Origin: a bacterium
GTDB taxonomy: Bacteria; Verrucomicrobiota; Verrucomicrobiia; Limisphaerales; UBA11358
DNA: 64,000 bases
NCBI GenBank assembly: GCA_021780905.1
Contig: JAJXXW010000018.1
Span: 82,847 to 146,846 of the forward strand
Reading direction: 5' to 3'
A model generated the notes under the pieces. It was given only the letters and a program-made list of their open reading frames with translations, was not told where the DNA came from and did not search any database. Shown here piece by piece: positions 10,120 to 19,097 of this stretch. Made by a program: the position numbers and the translations under genes. Every line of letters begins with the position of its first letter. Positions within the stretch are counted from its first letter, which is position 1.

Positions 10120-13092
10120 TTATTTTCCGGTCTTGGCGGTGACGGTGACGTGGTCGAACAGCGTGGAATTCAGCACCGAGTTGTTGTGGCCGCTCAAGGC
10201 AAGACCAACGGAAACGGATTTTTTCATTGGCACGCTGATATGATCCACCGGCTGCCAGGTTTTGCCGTCCACGGAAATTTCGCCGGTGAACGTGTCGCCG
10301 GCGCGGGTCAGCCGCACCCAGCTCGCAATGATGGCGGCGTTGGCATCGGTGTTGTGGGTGCCGGTGTCCGGCGCGGGCCGCCATTGATAGACGGCGGTGT
10401 TGTGGGCGGTGACGGCCATCAGGGCGTATTGGGAGCCGGGCGTGTTATTTTCGCGGAACATCACGCCGGCCTTGGCCCACGGATCGGTGTATTCCAGCGA
10501 GCTGATGTGCGCGGTGATCTGGCCGTCGCCGCTCAAGGTCCGGCTGGCAAGGTGAAACGAATCGGCGATATCCCACAGGTCGCTGCCGGCGGCCAGCAGG
10601 TTGAAATTGCCATTGAGAAAATCCGCCTCGCCGCTGACGCCGACGTTGCCGATGTCGGCGCTGTTCCAGCCTTTGGGCAGCACGGGCGGTTTGGCGCGCT
10701 GCGTCAGGATCCAGTGGCCGATGACGGCGACGGCCTTTTCATCCACGACATTTTTGCCGATGGGCGGCATCTGGTTTTCGCCGACGCGGCTGACGCGGTA
10801 AAACAAAATGGATTTGTTCGTGTAGCCCGGCGTGATGACTTTCGCGCTGGCGATGCCGAGCTGGTTGGCGACCGGGCCGTTGATCAGATTTTGTTTCGGG
10901 AGCGGCGTGTCAAACCGTGCATCAAAGAAGGCGCCGGCGCCGCCCGGCCGATGACACATCGAGCAGTTGGCGTCCAGATAGGAGCGGACGCGAAGTTCGG
11001 GCGCGGCGGCGGCGTTGGTGAGGTTGGCGAGGCGCGGATAGCGGAAGATTTTCCGGTCGTCGAACGCGGCGTCGAACAAACCCAGATGGCCGAGGGTGTG
11101 GAGCTGGTTGGCGGCGACCGCGTTGGGATAGGTGAACGGGCCGTTGAGCTGGCGGGTATTCACGCCCAGCACGCCGCCGGACGCCGGGCTATGGCAGGTG
11201 AGGCAATCCTGCCGGCCGGGATAAAACCAGTTTTGCGTGCGCGTGCCGGTCGCGGTTTTGATTGCGATCGGCTCGGTCAGGCCGGCGGTGACGAGGTCGG
11301 CGTCGGAATTGTCCGCGCGCCATTTGTAGCTCGCGCCATAGACGTAGCCGTTGGTGTCGCGCACCAGGATGCGCGTCTCGAGGCGATGCAGGATTTTCGG
11401 ATTCGTATCGTCCACCGGCAGTTCAAAGTGCTTCACGAAAACGCTGCCGGCGGGAAACGTCCATTCGCCGTTCTGGCTGAAATGAATCGTTGTGTCCGTC
11501 GGGATCGTGAACCAGCGGGTTTTGACCGCGCCGTCCGACCACAGCGGCGAATTGACGGCGTAGGGAATGAGGAATCTGGCGGGCGCGAGGTTGGTGAGGT
11601 CAGCGAACACGCCGGTTTGGGAAACCAGCTTGGGCATCAGTTTGGTCGGGGGCGGCGGGCCGCCGCGTTGCAGCTTGAAAATGCGCCCGCCGAGGCTGCT
11701 CATCTGGCAGAAGTAAAGTTCGCCGGCGGCGTCCGTCCCGAACGACGACAGGCCGGTGTAATCCGTCCCGGAGTTCGGCCCGGTGCCGCGCGGCATGACG
11801 CAGAGCAGTGTTTTTTTCACCGGCGTCGTGGTTTCATCCAGCGCCCAGACGGTGCGGAAGACGTTGTCGCCGAAAATATATTTGCCGCCAAGGTCCTTGG
11901 CGAATTCCCGGCCGCGATACACATACCCGCCGATGACCGCGCGACCGTCGGTGTGCGGATAGTCCAGCAGCGGCCGGCGGCTGATGCCGATAAAGTTGGC
12001 GGGCATTTTGCCGAGGTTGCCCTCGCAGAAGTTCCACTGGAAATTCAGGCCGCTTTCGCCGGGTTCGATCACGTCAATTTCCTCGCGCGAGCTTTCGCCG
12101 ACGTCGCCGATGAAAATTTTTCCAGTCGGCGCATCGCAGGTCATGCGGTGCGGGCTGCGCAGGCCGAGGCAGAAAAATTCCTCCAGCACGTTCGACCGGC
12201 CGACGAAGGGATTGTCGTTGGGAATAAAATAGTTCGCCGTGTAGCCGCCGGTCGGCTGGCGCGGCGGCGGGTGGCTGACATTGCCGCCACGGCAATCCAC
12301 GTCAACGCGGAAGACGCCGGAGTAAAGGCTCTGGTCCAGGATCTGGTCGTTGTCGCCGACGGAATTGTCGCCGTCCGTCCAGTAGAGCAAGCCGTTCATG
12401 GGATGAAAGAACATACCGCCGCCGTGATGCCAGACGGTCTGGTTCGTGAGGTCCACGAAAATCTTCACCGAGTCGGGCATGGCCACGCCGCTCGCGTCGA
12501 GCGTGTAGCGTTCGAGCCGGTCGTGATATTTGTTGGGAATGATTGGATTGGGCCGCGTGAACGGGTCGCCCACAACCGTCCCGGGCGCGACCCAGGTGTA
12601 ATAGACGAACATGAAATGGTTGGTCGCGAACCCCGGATGAAACGCGATGCCGAGCAGGCCGGAATCGTCCCAGCCCTGGCATTGGCGGCTGAGGTCGAGC
12701 ACGAGTTTTTTCCGTGCCGCGCCGGGGGAGTTTGGAAACGACCAGAGGCGACCTTCGCGCTCCCAGACGCAAAGCTCGTCGGTGCCGGGAATCGAGGCGA
12801 GGCCAACGCTGTTGGTGAACAGCAGATTGGTGAACGCGTTGACCGCCGTCCAGTTGCCGGAAATGGCGGGGGCGATTTCCGGCAACCGGCCGTTGAGGAA
12901 CGCGCCGACGCACGGACGATGGGTAAGACCGTAGGCGGCGCGCTGGGTGATGACAGCCTGGGTGCCGGCGTTGCCGACGAGGCTGCCCAACAGGGCGAGA
13001 ACCAAGAGTCCCTGGCGTTGCGCGCGGAATTTCAGAGTGGAGATGTTCACCTCAAAACCCCTTAATTTTGGCTGGGCGGGGCGGTTCGTCAA
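10120..13092 (-). CDS. Exported PQQ-dependent sugar dehydrogenase-like protein with two cytochrome c CxxCH motifs
   Basis: About 990 residues. The N-terminal half (about 60-470) resembles the six-bladed PQQ glucose/sorbosone dehydrogenase (GSDH) fold, with GLLGIAFHPGF, WHHGGGMFFHP and FFCLGLRSPHRM as blade motifs. The middle region carries QDCLTCHSP and ANCSMCHRPGG, two CxxCH heme-attachment sites, and MPPIGKNVVDE with the Met typical of an axial ligand. The C-terminal 180 residues (FNLLAAGSDLWDIADSFH onward) look like a DUF1349-type concanavalin domain. The annotated ATG at 13092 gives a long N-terminus. A GTG at 13050 preceded by AAGGGG would start nearer the hydrophobic signal LLVLALLGSLVGNAG and may be the true start. 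It probably oxidises a sugar or alcohol in the periplasm and passes electrons through its own hemes. Substrate unknown. Confidence 0.83.
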   Translation of the reverse strand: MTNRPAQPKLRGFEVNISTLKFRAQRQGLLVLALLGSLVGNAGTQAVITQRAAYGLTHRPCVGAFLNGRLPEIAPAISGNWTAVNAFTNLLFTNSVGLASIPGTDELCVWEREGRLWSFPNSPGAARKKLVLDLSRQCQGWDDSGLLGIAFHPGFATNHFMFVYYTWVAPGTVVGDPFTRPNPIIPNKYHDRLERYTLDASGVAMPDSVKIFVDLTNQTVWHHGGGMFFHPMNGLLYWTDGDNSVGDNDQILDQSLYSGVFRVDVDCRGGNVSHPPPRQPTGGYTANYFIPNDNPFVGRSNVLEEFFCLGLRSPHRMTCDAPTGKIFIGDVGESSREEIDVIEPGESGLNFQWNFCEGNLGKMPANFIGISRRPLLDYPHTDGRAVIGGYVYRGREFAKDLGGKYIFGDNVFRTVWALDETTTPVKKTLLCVMPRGTGPNSGTDYTGLSSFGTDAAGELYFCQMSSLGGRIFKLQRGGPPPPTKLMPKLVSQTGVFADLTNLAPARFLIPYAVNSPLWSDGAVKTRWFTIPTDTTIHFSQNGEWTFPAGSVFVKHFELPVDDTNPKILHRLETRILVRDTNGYVYGASYKWRADNSDADLVTAGLTEPIAIKTATGTRTQNWFYPGRQDCLTCHSPASGGVLGVNTRQLNGPFTYPNAVAANQLHTLGHLGLFDAAFDDRKIFRYPRLANLTNAAAAPELRVRSYLDANCSMCHRPGGAGAFFDARFDTPLPKQNLINGPVANQLGIASAKVITPGYTNKSILFYRVSRVGENQMPPIGKNVVDEKAVAVIGHWILTQRAKPPVLPKGWNSADIGNVGVSGEADFLNGNFNLLAAGSDLWDIADSFHLASRTLSGDGQITAHISSLEYTDPWAKAGVMFRENNTPGSQYALMAVTAHNTAVYQWRPAPDTGTHNTDANAAIIASWVRLTRAGDTFTGEISVDGKTWQPVDHISVPMKKSVSVGLALSGHNNSVLNSTLFDHVTVTAKTGK

Positions 13093-13136
13093 ATTTTTTA
13101 GTGTGAATTCCGGCGGCGTGAAACTAGGCTGACGCC

Positions 13137-13910
13137 ATGTTTCGTCCGTGCATTGACCTGCATGAAGGCAAAGTGAAGCAAATCGTCGGCGGCACGCTCA
13201 GCGATGCCGGCACGCGCACGAATTTTGTCTCCGAAAAGCCGGCCGCCTGGTTCGCCGAACTTTATCGGCGCGACCACCTGCGCGGCGGTCACGTCATCCA
13301 ACTCGGCCCCGGCAACGAAGCGGAAGCTCGCGCCGCGCTGGCGGCGTATCCCGGCGGCTTGCACCTCGGCGGCGGGGTGAATGCAGCCAATGCGCACGAC
13401 TGGCTGGAGGCCGGCGCGTCGCACGTCATCGTCACAAGCTGGGTGTTCCGCGAAGGCCGCGTGGATTGGACGCGGCTCGATGAGTTGGTCAAAGCCATCG
13501 GCCCGGAAAAACTCGTCCTCGATTTGAGTTGTCGCAAACGCGGTGAAAAATATTTTGTCGTCACCGACCGCTGGCAGAAATTCACCGACTTGGAAGTGAA
13601 TGCAGAAACGCTCCAAAAGTTTTCCGCCGGCTGCGCCGAGTTTTTGATCCACGCGGTGGACGTGGAAGGTTTGTGCCGCGGCCTCGACCGCGAACTGGTT
13701 TCGCTGCTCGGCCAGTTCGCGCCGATTCCGGCGACTTACGCCGGTGGCGCGAATTCGATCGCGGATCTGGAGTTGGTCACGCAACTGGGGCAGGGGAGAG
13801 TGGACCTGACCATCGGCTCGGCGCTGGATATCTTCGGCGGCAGCGGCGTGAAATACGCCGACTGCGTAAAATTCAACCGCCGCAAACATTCCGGATGGGC
13901 GGTTCCATAA
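13137..13910 (+). CDS. hisA: Phosphoribosylformimino-5-aminoimidazole carboxamide ribotide isomerase, eukaryotic-type HisA
   Basis: 257-residue TIM barrel that catalyses the fourth step of histidine biosynthesis (ProFAR isomerisation). It starts FRPCIDLHEGKVKQIVGG, with the catalytic Asp of the first strand. It contains HLGGGVNAANAHDWLEAGASHVIVTSWVF and, late in the chain, TYAGGANSIADLELV with phosphate-binding glycines. The pattern (an RPCIDLH start, a VTSW segment and about 260 residues) matches the plant/yeast HIS6-type enzyme better than the common bacterial HisA of about 240 residues. It is divergent from the sugar-dehydrogenase gene and has no other his gene nearby. Confidence 0.9.
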   Translation: MFRPCIDLHEGKVKQIVGGTLSDAGTRTNFVSEKPAAWFAELYRRDHLRGGHVIQLGPGNEAEARAALAAYPGGLHLGGGVNAANAHDWLEAGASHVIVTSWVFREGRVDWTRLDELVKAIGPEKLVLDLSCRKRGEKYFVVTDRWQKFTDLEVNAETLQKFSAGCAEFLIHAVDVEGLCRGLDRELVSLLGQFAPIPATYAGGANSIADLELVTQLGQGRVDLTIGSALDIFGGSGVKYADCVKFNRRKHSGWAVP

Positions 13911-13918
13911 AAAGGTTC

Positions 13919-13947
13919 TTGACTCGCGGTGGTTAATTCCTTATTTT
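13919..13947 (+). promoter_or_regulatory. Putative sigma-70 promoter of the GbsR-like gene
   Basis: TTGACT, a 17-bp spacer and TATTTT, ending 15 bp before the ATG at 13963. Good spacing and near-consensus hexamers make it a reasonable housekeeping promoter; not demonstrated. Confidence 0.5.
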
Positions 13948-13962
13948 CCTGTCTGAACAGAA

Positions 13963-14484
13963 ATGGCATTGAATCCGGTCATCCAGAAAATGGTGCTCCA
14001 TTGGGGCGAGATGGGGGCGAGATGGGGCATTAGCCGCACGGTGGCCCAGATTCACGCGCTGCTATATTTTTCCCCCAAGCCGCTGACGGCGGATGATCTG
14101 GTCGAGGCGCTGGGCGTGGCGCGGTCGCACGTCAGCAACAGCCTCAAGGAGTTGCAGACCTGGGGCGTGGTCAAAGGCGTGCATATCATGGGCGACCGCC
14201 GGGAACATTTTGAATCCATCAAGGATGTGTGGCAGATGTTTGAAATCCTGCTGGACGAGCGCAAACGGCGCGAGATGGATCCCACACTCAAAATGCTGCG
14301 GGAAACCTCGGCGCAGTTGCGGGACGGCCCGCCGGTTGACCCGCACACCCGGCAACGGCTGGCGGAAATGCTGGCCTTCTTCGAGCTGATGGACGGCTGG
14401 TTTGGTGACATCCGCCGGCTGCCGCTGGCTTCACGCGTGAAACTGGTCAAACTCGGCGGACACGTTGCCCGGTGGCTGAAATAA
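13963..14484 (+). CDS. GbsR/MarR-family winged-helix transcriptional regulator
   Basis: 173 residues, cytoplasmic DNA-binding protein. The N-terminal winged helix-turn-helix reads ISRTVAQIHALLYFSPKPLTADDLVEALGVARSHVSNSLKELQTWGVVKGV, the typical arrangement of the GbsR branch of the MarR superfamily. A wing (GDRREHFE) and a helical dimerisation tail follow. It lies 45 bp upstream of the NmrA-like reductase in the same direction and is likely co-transcribed with it, so it may regulate that gene or itself. The effector is unknown. Confidence 0.85.
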   Translation: MALNPVIQKMVLHWGEMGARWGISRTVAQIHALLYFSPKPLTADDLVEALGVARSHVSNSLKELQTWGVVKGVHIMGDRREHFESIKDVWQMFEILLDERKRREMDPTLKMLRETSAQLRDGPPVDPHTRQRLAEMLAFFELMDGWFGDIRRLPLASRVKLVKLGGHVARWLK

Positions 14485-14529
14485 TGTTTTTTGACGTTGT
14501 ATTTCACAAATTACAGGAAAAACAAAAAC

Positions 14530-15471
14530 ATGAGAAATAACGCCATCCATGCCGTCACCGGAGCCTTTGGCTACTCCGGCCGTTACATCGCCACCCGTTT
14601 GCTGACGGAAGGTTGCTCGGTCATCACGCTCACCAATTCGCCCGCGCGCACCAATCCCTTTGGCGGACAGGTGAAGGCGCTCCCGCTGGCATTCGACCAG
14701 CCGGATCAACTGGCGGCGGCGCTCGCAGGAGTGGAGGTGCTTTACAACACCTACTGGGTGCGGTTCAACCATGCGACCTTCACGCATGAGCAGGCCGTGA
14801 AGAACACGCTGGTTTTGTTTGCGGCGGCCCGGCGGGCCGGGGTTCGAAAAATCGTCCACGTCAGCATCACCAATCCCAGCGAGGATTCGCCGCTGGAATA
14901 TTTTGCCGGCAAGGCCAAGCTGGAACGCGCCTTGCAGGAAAGCGGAATGAATCATGCCATCCTCCGACCGACGGTGCTGTTTGGCCGCGAAGACATTTTG
15001 ATCAACAACATCGCCTAGGCGCTGCGCCGGTTCCCCCTGTTTGCGGTGTTTGGCGACGGCGCGTATCGCCTCCAGCCGATTTACGTCGAGGACTTGGCGG
15101 CGCTGGCGGTGGTCGAGGGCAAAAATCAAACAGACCGGATCATCAATGCCATTGGCCCGGAAACGTTCACCTACCGCAAACTGGTTGAAGTCGTCGGTGA
15201 CGCCATCGGCAAAAAGTGTCGTATGGTAAAAGTTTCGCCGGGCTTCGGCTATGTCGCCGGCAAAGTCATCGGCTGGCTGGTGCGCGACACCTTCATCACG
15301 CGGGAAGAAATCAAGGGGTTGATGGACGGCTTGCTCTGGGTGGACTCGCCGCCGACCGGCACGACCCGACTGACCGACTGGATGCGCGCCAATGCAAATT
15401 TACTGGGTCGACATTATGCCAGCGAACTGGCGCGTCGGCGAGATCGCCTGTCGCCTTATTTATCGGCTTGA
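14530..15471 (+). pseudogene. NmrA-like / atypical SDR NAD(P)H-binding protein gene interrupted by an in-frame TAG
   Basis: The ATG at 14530, preceded by AGGAAA, is preferred to the TTG at 14491. The N-terminus has a Rossmann motif, AVTGAFGYSGRYIATRLL (GxxGxxG-like). Reading continues with VHVSITNPSEDSPLEYFAGKAKLER and TVLFGREDILINNIA, then hits TAG at 15016-15018, and resumes in the same frame with ALRRFPLFAVFGDGAYRLQPIYVEDLA to 15471. Without the stop the product would be about 313 residues, the normal family length. TAG differs by one base from TGG, and a Trp at that site would fit. Either the gene carries a nonsense mutation, or this is a sequencing error, or (less likely) the stop is read through. 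Family members are NAD(P)-binding reductases or epimerase-like proteins of uncertain substrate. Confidence 0.8.
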
Positions 15472-15483
15472 TTTGAAATGGCG

Positions 15484-15518
15484 AAAAAATGCGCCGCCGG
15501 AAATAAATCCGGCGGCGC
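15484..15518 (-). terminator. Rho-independent terminator of the small exported cysteine protein gene
   Basis: On the minus strand an 11-bp GC-rich stem (GCGCCGCCGGA with its complement) and a 6-nt loop are followed by ATTTTTT. It lies about 20 bp after the stop at 15540. It may also act on the convergent NmrA-like gene. Confidence 0.8.
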
Positions 15519-15539
15519 GCGCTGCGAGATTTTGGTTTC

Positions 15540-15878
15540 TTACTTCGCCACGTCAATCTTGCTTGCCGTCATCATTTTCTTGCCGTCCTCTTCGGTGACG
15601 GTGCCGGTGACGGTGACTTTTTCACTGTCGCCGTGGCAAACGGCCGCATGTTCGGCCTTGCTGACGCCATTTTGCCTGAGGAAGTAATTAACAGTGGCGC
15701 CGTTTTCCATGACCTGAACGACGTTCTGGCATTTGTCGGTGATATGCAGTGTGCATTTGCCGCACACCATGTTGCCGGTGATGGTGGTTTCCTTGGCATC
15801 GTCCGCCCGCGTGGTCATGGTGGCACTGGCCAGGGCCAGCCCGGCGAGCAACGCCAGCGTGAGTTTGAATTGTTTCAT
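15540..15878 (-). CDS. Small exported cysteine-containing protein (DUF6370-like)
   Basis: 112 residues from the ATG at 15878; the longer ORF start lacks support. The signal peptide is MKQFKLTLALLAGLALASATMTTRA. The mature part has MVCGKCTLHITDKCQNVVQV and a later AAVCHGDSEKVTVTGTV. The CxxC plus Cys-Gln-Asn pattern resembles small Planctomycetes/Verrucomicrobiota proteins assigned to DUF6370, and the C-terminus has an OB-like TGTVTEEDGKKMMTASKIDV ending. The cysteines could bind metal or form disulfides. Function unknown. A TTGAAC-17-TATCGT promoter lies upstream. Confidence 0.72.
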   Translation of the reverse strand: MKQFKLTLALLAGLALASATMTTRADDAKETTITGNMVCGKCTLHITDKCQNVVQVMENGATVNYFLRQNGVSKAEHAAVCHGDSEKVTVTGTVTEEDGKKMMTASKIDVAK

Positions 15879-15919
15879 GAGCTTGTTGTTTCGTTGGTTG
15901 TTGTTTTTGCTACGGGCCA

Positions 15920-15948
15920 ACGATAGTGCAATTAATGGTTTTGTTCAA
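15920..15948 (-). promoter_or_regulatory. Putative sigma-70 promoter of the small exported cysteine protein gene
   Basis: On the minus strand, TTGAAC (15948-15943), 17 bp and TATCGT (15925-15920) lie about 42 bp upstream of the ATG at 15878. Only the fit to consensus supports it. Confidence 0.4.
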
Positions 15949-15962
15949 CCAAAATGATGCCA

Positions 15963-16433
15963 TCACGCGGCGAACAGCTCTTTCATCGTGATCTTGAACT
16001 GCGGCACCAGCTTTTCCCGGAGGCTTTCGCCGCCGGCAAGAATGCCTTGCAATTTCAAGCCGAACTCGAAGCTGTGGTAAATCTCCACGTTGTCGTAGCG
16101 CGGGTCCACCATCCACAGCCGCGGCACGCGGAACTGCTCGTAGATTTCCTTTTTGATGACCGTGTCGGCGTGGTGATCGTCACGGCTGACAATCTCCACG
16201 GCGAGAAACAGCTTGCCGGTGGCGGCCGTCACCAGCGCGAGATCCGGACAAAACGCCGTGGTGCGTGAAAGTTGAATTTTGGTGCGCGGGGCCAGCAGTT
16301 GCGTGCTGCCCAAGCCGGCAATGCCAACCGCCATTTCGCGATGCAGCCGGGCGCAAATGATTTCGTGCCGGTCGCCGGGCGCGGAACGCGGCAGCGTCCC
16401 ACCGTTCAAAATTTCTTCGTAAGGCCGGCTCAT
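15963..16433 (-). CDS. Uma2-family (DUF820) putative endonuclease-fold protein
   Basis: 156 residues from the ATG at 16433 (MSRPYEEILNGG). The family has a restriction-endonuclease-like fold. Visible motifs are the entry segment RHEIICARLHREM, then CPDLALV with the conserved Pro-Asp, then LFLAVEIVSRDD with the E-x-S-like active-site region, and KKEIYEQFRVPRLWMVDPRYDNVEIY. Uma2 proteins occur in many copies in cyanobacteria and PVC bacteria; their role is unproven, and some may be transposon-linked nucleases. Here it stands alone between a small exported protein gene and a repeat-rich region. Confidence 0.82.
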   Translation of the reverse strand: MSRPYEEILNGGTLPRSAPGDRHEIICARLHREMAVGIAGLGSTQLLAPRTKIQLSRTTAFCPDLALVTAATGKLFLAVEIVSRDDHHADTVIKKEIYEQFRVPRLWMVDPRYDNVEIYHSFEFGLKLQGILAGGESLREKLVPQFKITMKELFAA

Positions 16434-17235
16434 TGCGTGAGTTTCGAGTTGAAGGCGGAAAGTTTCAAGTGCGGAATTAATCGCGAAAGACGCGAGCCAC
16501 GCGACAAAGTTTTGACACGGATTACACGGATTCAATTCAGTCACCCATGCCGCCGTTTCCAATCCGTGCAAATCCGTGAAATCCGTGTCTAATAAACCAG
16601 CACCGGCACCGCCGCCTCCTGCGCCGACTTCACCGCCTCCTCAAACGCTTCATCCTTCGTGTTGGGTTCTTTCAGTTTGGCATCCACCTCCGGCACTGAT
16701 TCGAGGAAGCTCAAGCGCACCCGGCGTAGCTCGTTCCTCGCAACGCCGGGCTGAATGCTGAAATCCTTTCAGGATTTTCAACCGTCCATTGCCCCGTTCG
16801 TCCACCCCAAACTGCCCTTGGTCGCCCGGCTGGGACTTGGCTGTCTGGGTGGAACGGGCGACCTGCCCGTTGCGGTCGGCAACTTGCCGACCGACAGCCC
16901 GCCACAAACTTGTCCGGCAGGTTGCCGGACAACACAGGCCAGTGGCCTGTGCCACCCACCACCCCAAACTGCCATTGGCCGCGCGGCTGGAATATGGCAT
17001 TGGGCACCCGTCCCGGTGTCCGTTTTCGCCGTCGCGCCATGCGCGTCGTCCCCCAGCGCCGTAGGCGCGGCATCTTTGTAGAATCCAAAACCAAAATGAA
17101 TTCCAGCACCGTCGGGGCGGCATATTCCCTCCGCACACCCGCGGATATCGCTCCTGACGGAGCTTTGTCCGTTGGTGGATGTCGGACTACAAATATTTCA
17201 GCCCTGACGGGCTTCAAATAATCTGTGTTTCATCT
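16434..17235. repeat. Repeat-rich intergenic region with several interspersed GC-rich hairpin families
   Basis: No convincing gene. It holds several recognisable repeat types. Two 'CGGATTACACGGATT / AATCCGTGAAATCCGTG' units lie at about 16510-16590. Hairpins of the type TGTCCGGCAGGTTGCCGGACA and CACAGGCCAGTGGCCTGTG lie at about 16860-16970. 'CCTGACGGAGCTTTGTCCG' and 'CCCTGACGGGCTTCAAAT' lie at about 17150-17220, followed by an ATCTGTGTTTCATCTG segment shared with 33180-33265. On the minus strand, 16738-16592 reads like the last 45 or so codons of a lost gene (DAKLKEPNTKDEAFEEAVKS then a stop), which is not attributable. The ORFs listed here are repeat translations. Confidence 0.7.
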
Positions 17236-17333
17236 GCGGTTCATCTGTGGCTAAAAAATCAATCGCCCTTTGCCCCGTTCGGCCAATCAAAACTTTGACG
17301 CGACGGACAAACCGTTTTTCCCAAAACAAAGGC

Positions 17334-17362
17334 TTGCAAAGGCACCCCGGCTTCGGTAGTTT
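17334..17362 (+). promoter_or_regulatory. Putative promoter of the rpsP-khpA-trmD-rplS operon
   Basis: TTGCAA, a 17-bp spacer and TAGTTT, 21 bp before the rpsP ATG at 17384. It is the only well-spaced candidate upstream of the ribosomal protein operon. Confidence 0.45.
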
Positions 17363-17383
17363 CCATGCTCTTTTGATAAATTT

Positions 17384-17644
17384 ATGTCTGTAAAAATCCG
17401 CATGAAACGCATCGGCACGAAAAACACGCCGGTGTTCCGCATCGTCGTCGCTGACAGCCGCAGTCCGCGGGATGGCAAGTGCATCGAGGAAATCGGCACC
17501 TACCAACCGCTCAAGCAGGGTGAGAATTTCACCCTCAAGCTTGACCGCGCCCAATACTGGGTCAGCAAGGGCGCGCAGCCGAGCGACACCGTGGCCAGCT
17601 TTATCAAAAAGGCGGTCAAGGCGGCTCCGGCGGCAGCCAGCTAG
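17384..17644 (+). CDS. rpsP: 30S ribosomal protein S16
   Basis: 86 residues, standard S16 length. It begins [42 protein letters not shown], an unmistakable S16 N-terminus, and has [19 protein letters not shown]. It binds 16S rRNA in the 30S body and is needed for subunit assembly. It is the first gene of the rpsP-khpA-trmD-rplS operon. Confidence 0.97.
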   Translation: MSVKIRMKRIGTKNTPVFRIVVADSRSPRDGKCIEEIGTYQPLKQGENFTLKLDRAQYWVSKGAQPSDTVASFIKKAVKAAPAAAS

Positions 17645-17710
17645 TCTTGAATTTTTTTATTTTGAGTTTTTAGCCGGGTCAACTAAAAATTAAGAACTCA
17701 AAACTGTTTT

Positions 17711-17956
17711 ATGCAGGAGTTCCTCGAATACGTCGTCAAAGGGCTCGTGCAACACCCGGACGCCGTGAGCGTCACGGCGGTGGAGCGCGGCGGGGCGACC
17801 GTTTACGAACTGCGCCTCGAACCGTCCGATGTCGGCAAGATCATCGGGCGCCAGGGCGTGACGATCAACGCCATCCGGTCGCTGCTGCAAGCCGGCAGCG
17901 CGATAAAAGGGCTTCGTTGCTCGGTGGAAATCGTCGAAGACAAGCCGGCACGCTGA
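17711..17956 (+). CDS. khpA: KH-domain RNA-binding protein KhpA
   Basis: 81 residues, a single type II KH domain. The GxxG loop is in [19 protein letters not shown]. KhpA proteins bind RNA, often with KhpB/Jag, and are typically encoded between rpsP and rimM/trmD. The gene sits exactly there, 66 bp after rpsP and 17 bp before trmD. Confidence 0.93.
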   Translation: MQEFLEYVVKGLVQHPDAVSVTAVERGGATVYELRLEPSDVGKIIGRQGVTINAIRSLLQAGSAIKGLRCSVEIVEDKPAR

Positions 17957-17973
17957 CGAAAATTTTGGCACGC

Positions 17974-18639
17974 ATGAGAATTGACGTGCTGACCCTGTTC
18001 CCGGCGATGTTCGCCGGGCCGCTGGATGAAAGCATCATCATGCGGGCGCGCAAGAAGGGTCTGCTGGATTTGAACATCCACCAGCTGCGCGACTGGACGC
18101 ATGACCGGCACAAGACTGTGGACGACAAACCGTTTGGCGGCGGGCCGGGAATGCTGATGAAGTGCGAACCGCTGTTTGAAGCGGTGGAGAGTTTGCAGCG
18201 TGCGGAAACAAAAGTGATTTTGCTTTCGCCGAGCGGAAGAAAATTTACGCAGGAAATTGCGCGCGAACTTGCGGCGGAAAAGGATTTGCTGCTCGTCACC
18301 GGCCATTACGAAGGTTTCGACGAGCGGGTGCGGGAAGCGCTGGCGGACGACGAGTTGTCCATCGGCGATTACGTGCTGACGAACGGCGCGCTGCCGGCGA
18401 TGGTGGTGATTGACGCGGTGACGCGGCTGCTGCCCGGAGTTTTGGGCGATGACGCGAGTTCGAGCGACGAGTCGTTCAGCCACGGATTGCTGGAATATCC
18501 GCACTACACGCGGCCGGCGGAATTTCGCGGGATGAAAGTCCCGAAAGTGTTGCTGAACGGCAACCACGCCGAGATCGAGAAATGGCGGCGCGAGCAGGCA
18601 AAGGCGCGAACAAAAGAATCGAGACCGGATTTATTGTGA
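17974..18639 (+). CDS. trmD: tRNA (guanine-37-N1)-methyltransferase
   Basis: 221 residues from the ATG at 17974 ([13 protein letters not shown]), the normal TrmD start; the longer ORF start at 17917 overlaps khpA. SPOUT-class enzyme that methylates G37 using S-adenosylmethionine. Motifs are [54 protein letters not shown] and [12 protein letters not shown]. rimM, usually just upstream, is missing. Confidence 0.96.
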   Translation: MRIDVLTLFPAMFAGPLDESIIMRARKKGLLDLNIHQLRDWTHDRHKTVDDKPFGGGPGMLMKCEPLFEAVESLQRAETKVILLSPSGRKFTQEIARELAAEKDLLLVTGHYEGFDERVREALADDELSIGDYVLTNGALPAMVVIDAVTRLLPGVLGDDASSSDESFSHGLLEYPHYTRPAEFRGMKVPKVLLNGNHAEIEKWRREQAKARTKESRPDLL

Positions 18640-18699
18640 GTCTTAAGGTGAAAAATCAGAAGGCTCAGCAGTTGAAAATTAAAATTACGAACTATTTTT

Positions 18700-19074
18700 A
18701 TGAACCAGGCATTACAACACAAAATTGAATCGGCACAGTTTCGCAAAGACGCCGCGAAGTTCAACGTGGGGGACAGCGTCCGCGTCCACACCAAGGTTGT
18801 CGAAGGCGACAAGGAACGCATCCAGATTTTCTCCGGTGTCGTCATCGGCAAACGCGGCACCGGATTGAACGAGACGTTCACCGTTCGCCGCATCAGCTAC
18901 GGCGAAGGCGTGGAGCGCATCTTCCCATTCCACTCGCCGCGCGTGGACAAGATCGAAGTCGAGCGCCAGGGCGATGTCCGCCGCGCCAAGCTCACCTACC
19001 TGCGCAAGCGTCTCGGCAAGGGCGCGACGCTGGTCAAGGAACGGGAAGAAAAGACCGTTGCGTCCGCGAAGTGA
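18700..19074 (+). CDS. rplS: 50S ribosomal protein L19
   Basis: 124 residues. It contains [33 protein letters not shown], then [45 protein letters not shown], fully typical of L19, which sits at the 30S-50S interface. Last gene of the operon, followed at once by a strong terminator. Confidence 0.97.
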   Translation: MNQALQHKIESAQFRKDAAKFNVGDSVRVHTKVVEGDKERIQIFSGVVIGKRGTGLNETFTVRRISYGEGVERIFPFHSPRVDKIEVERQGDVRRAKLTYLRKRLGKGATLVKEREEKTVASAK

Positions 19075-19097
19075 ACGGTGGCGCTGGCGAATTTCAA

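Noticed and set aside
10150-13065. 971-codon plus-strand ORF
   Set aside because: Antisense shadow of the sugar-dehydrogenase-like gene with no recognisable motif.
16650-17138. Overlapping ORFs in the repeat region as proteins
   Set aside because: Translations of hairpin repeats in several frames; no consistent homologous product.
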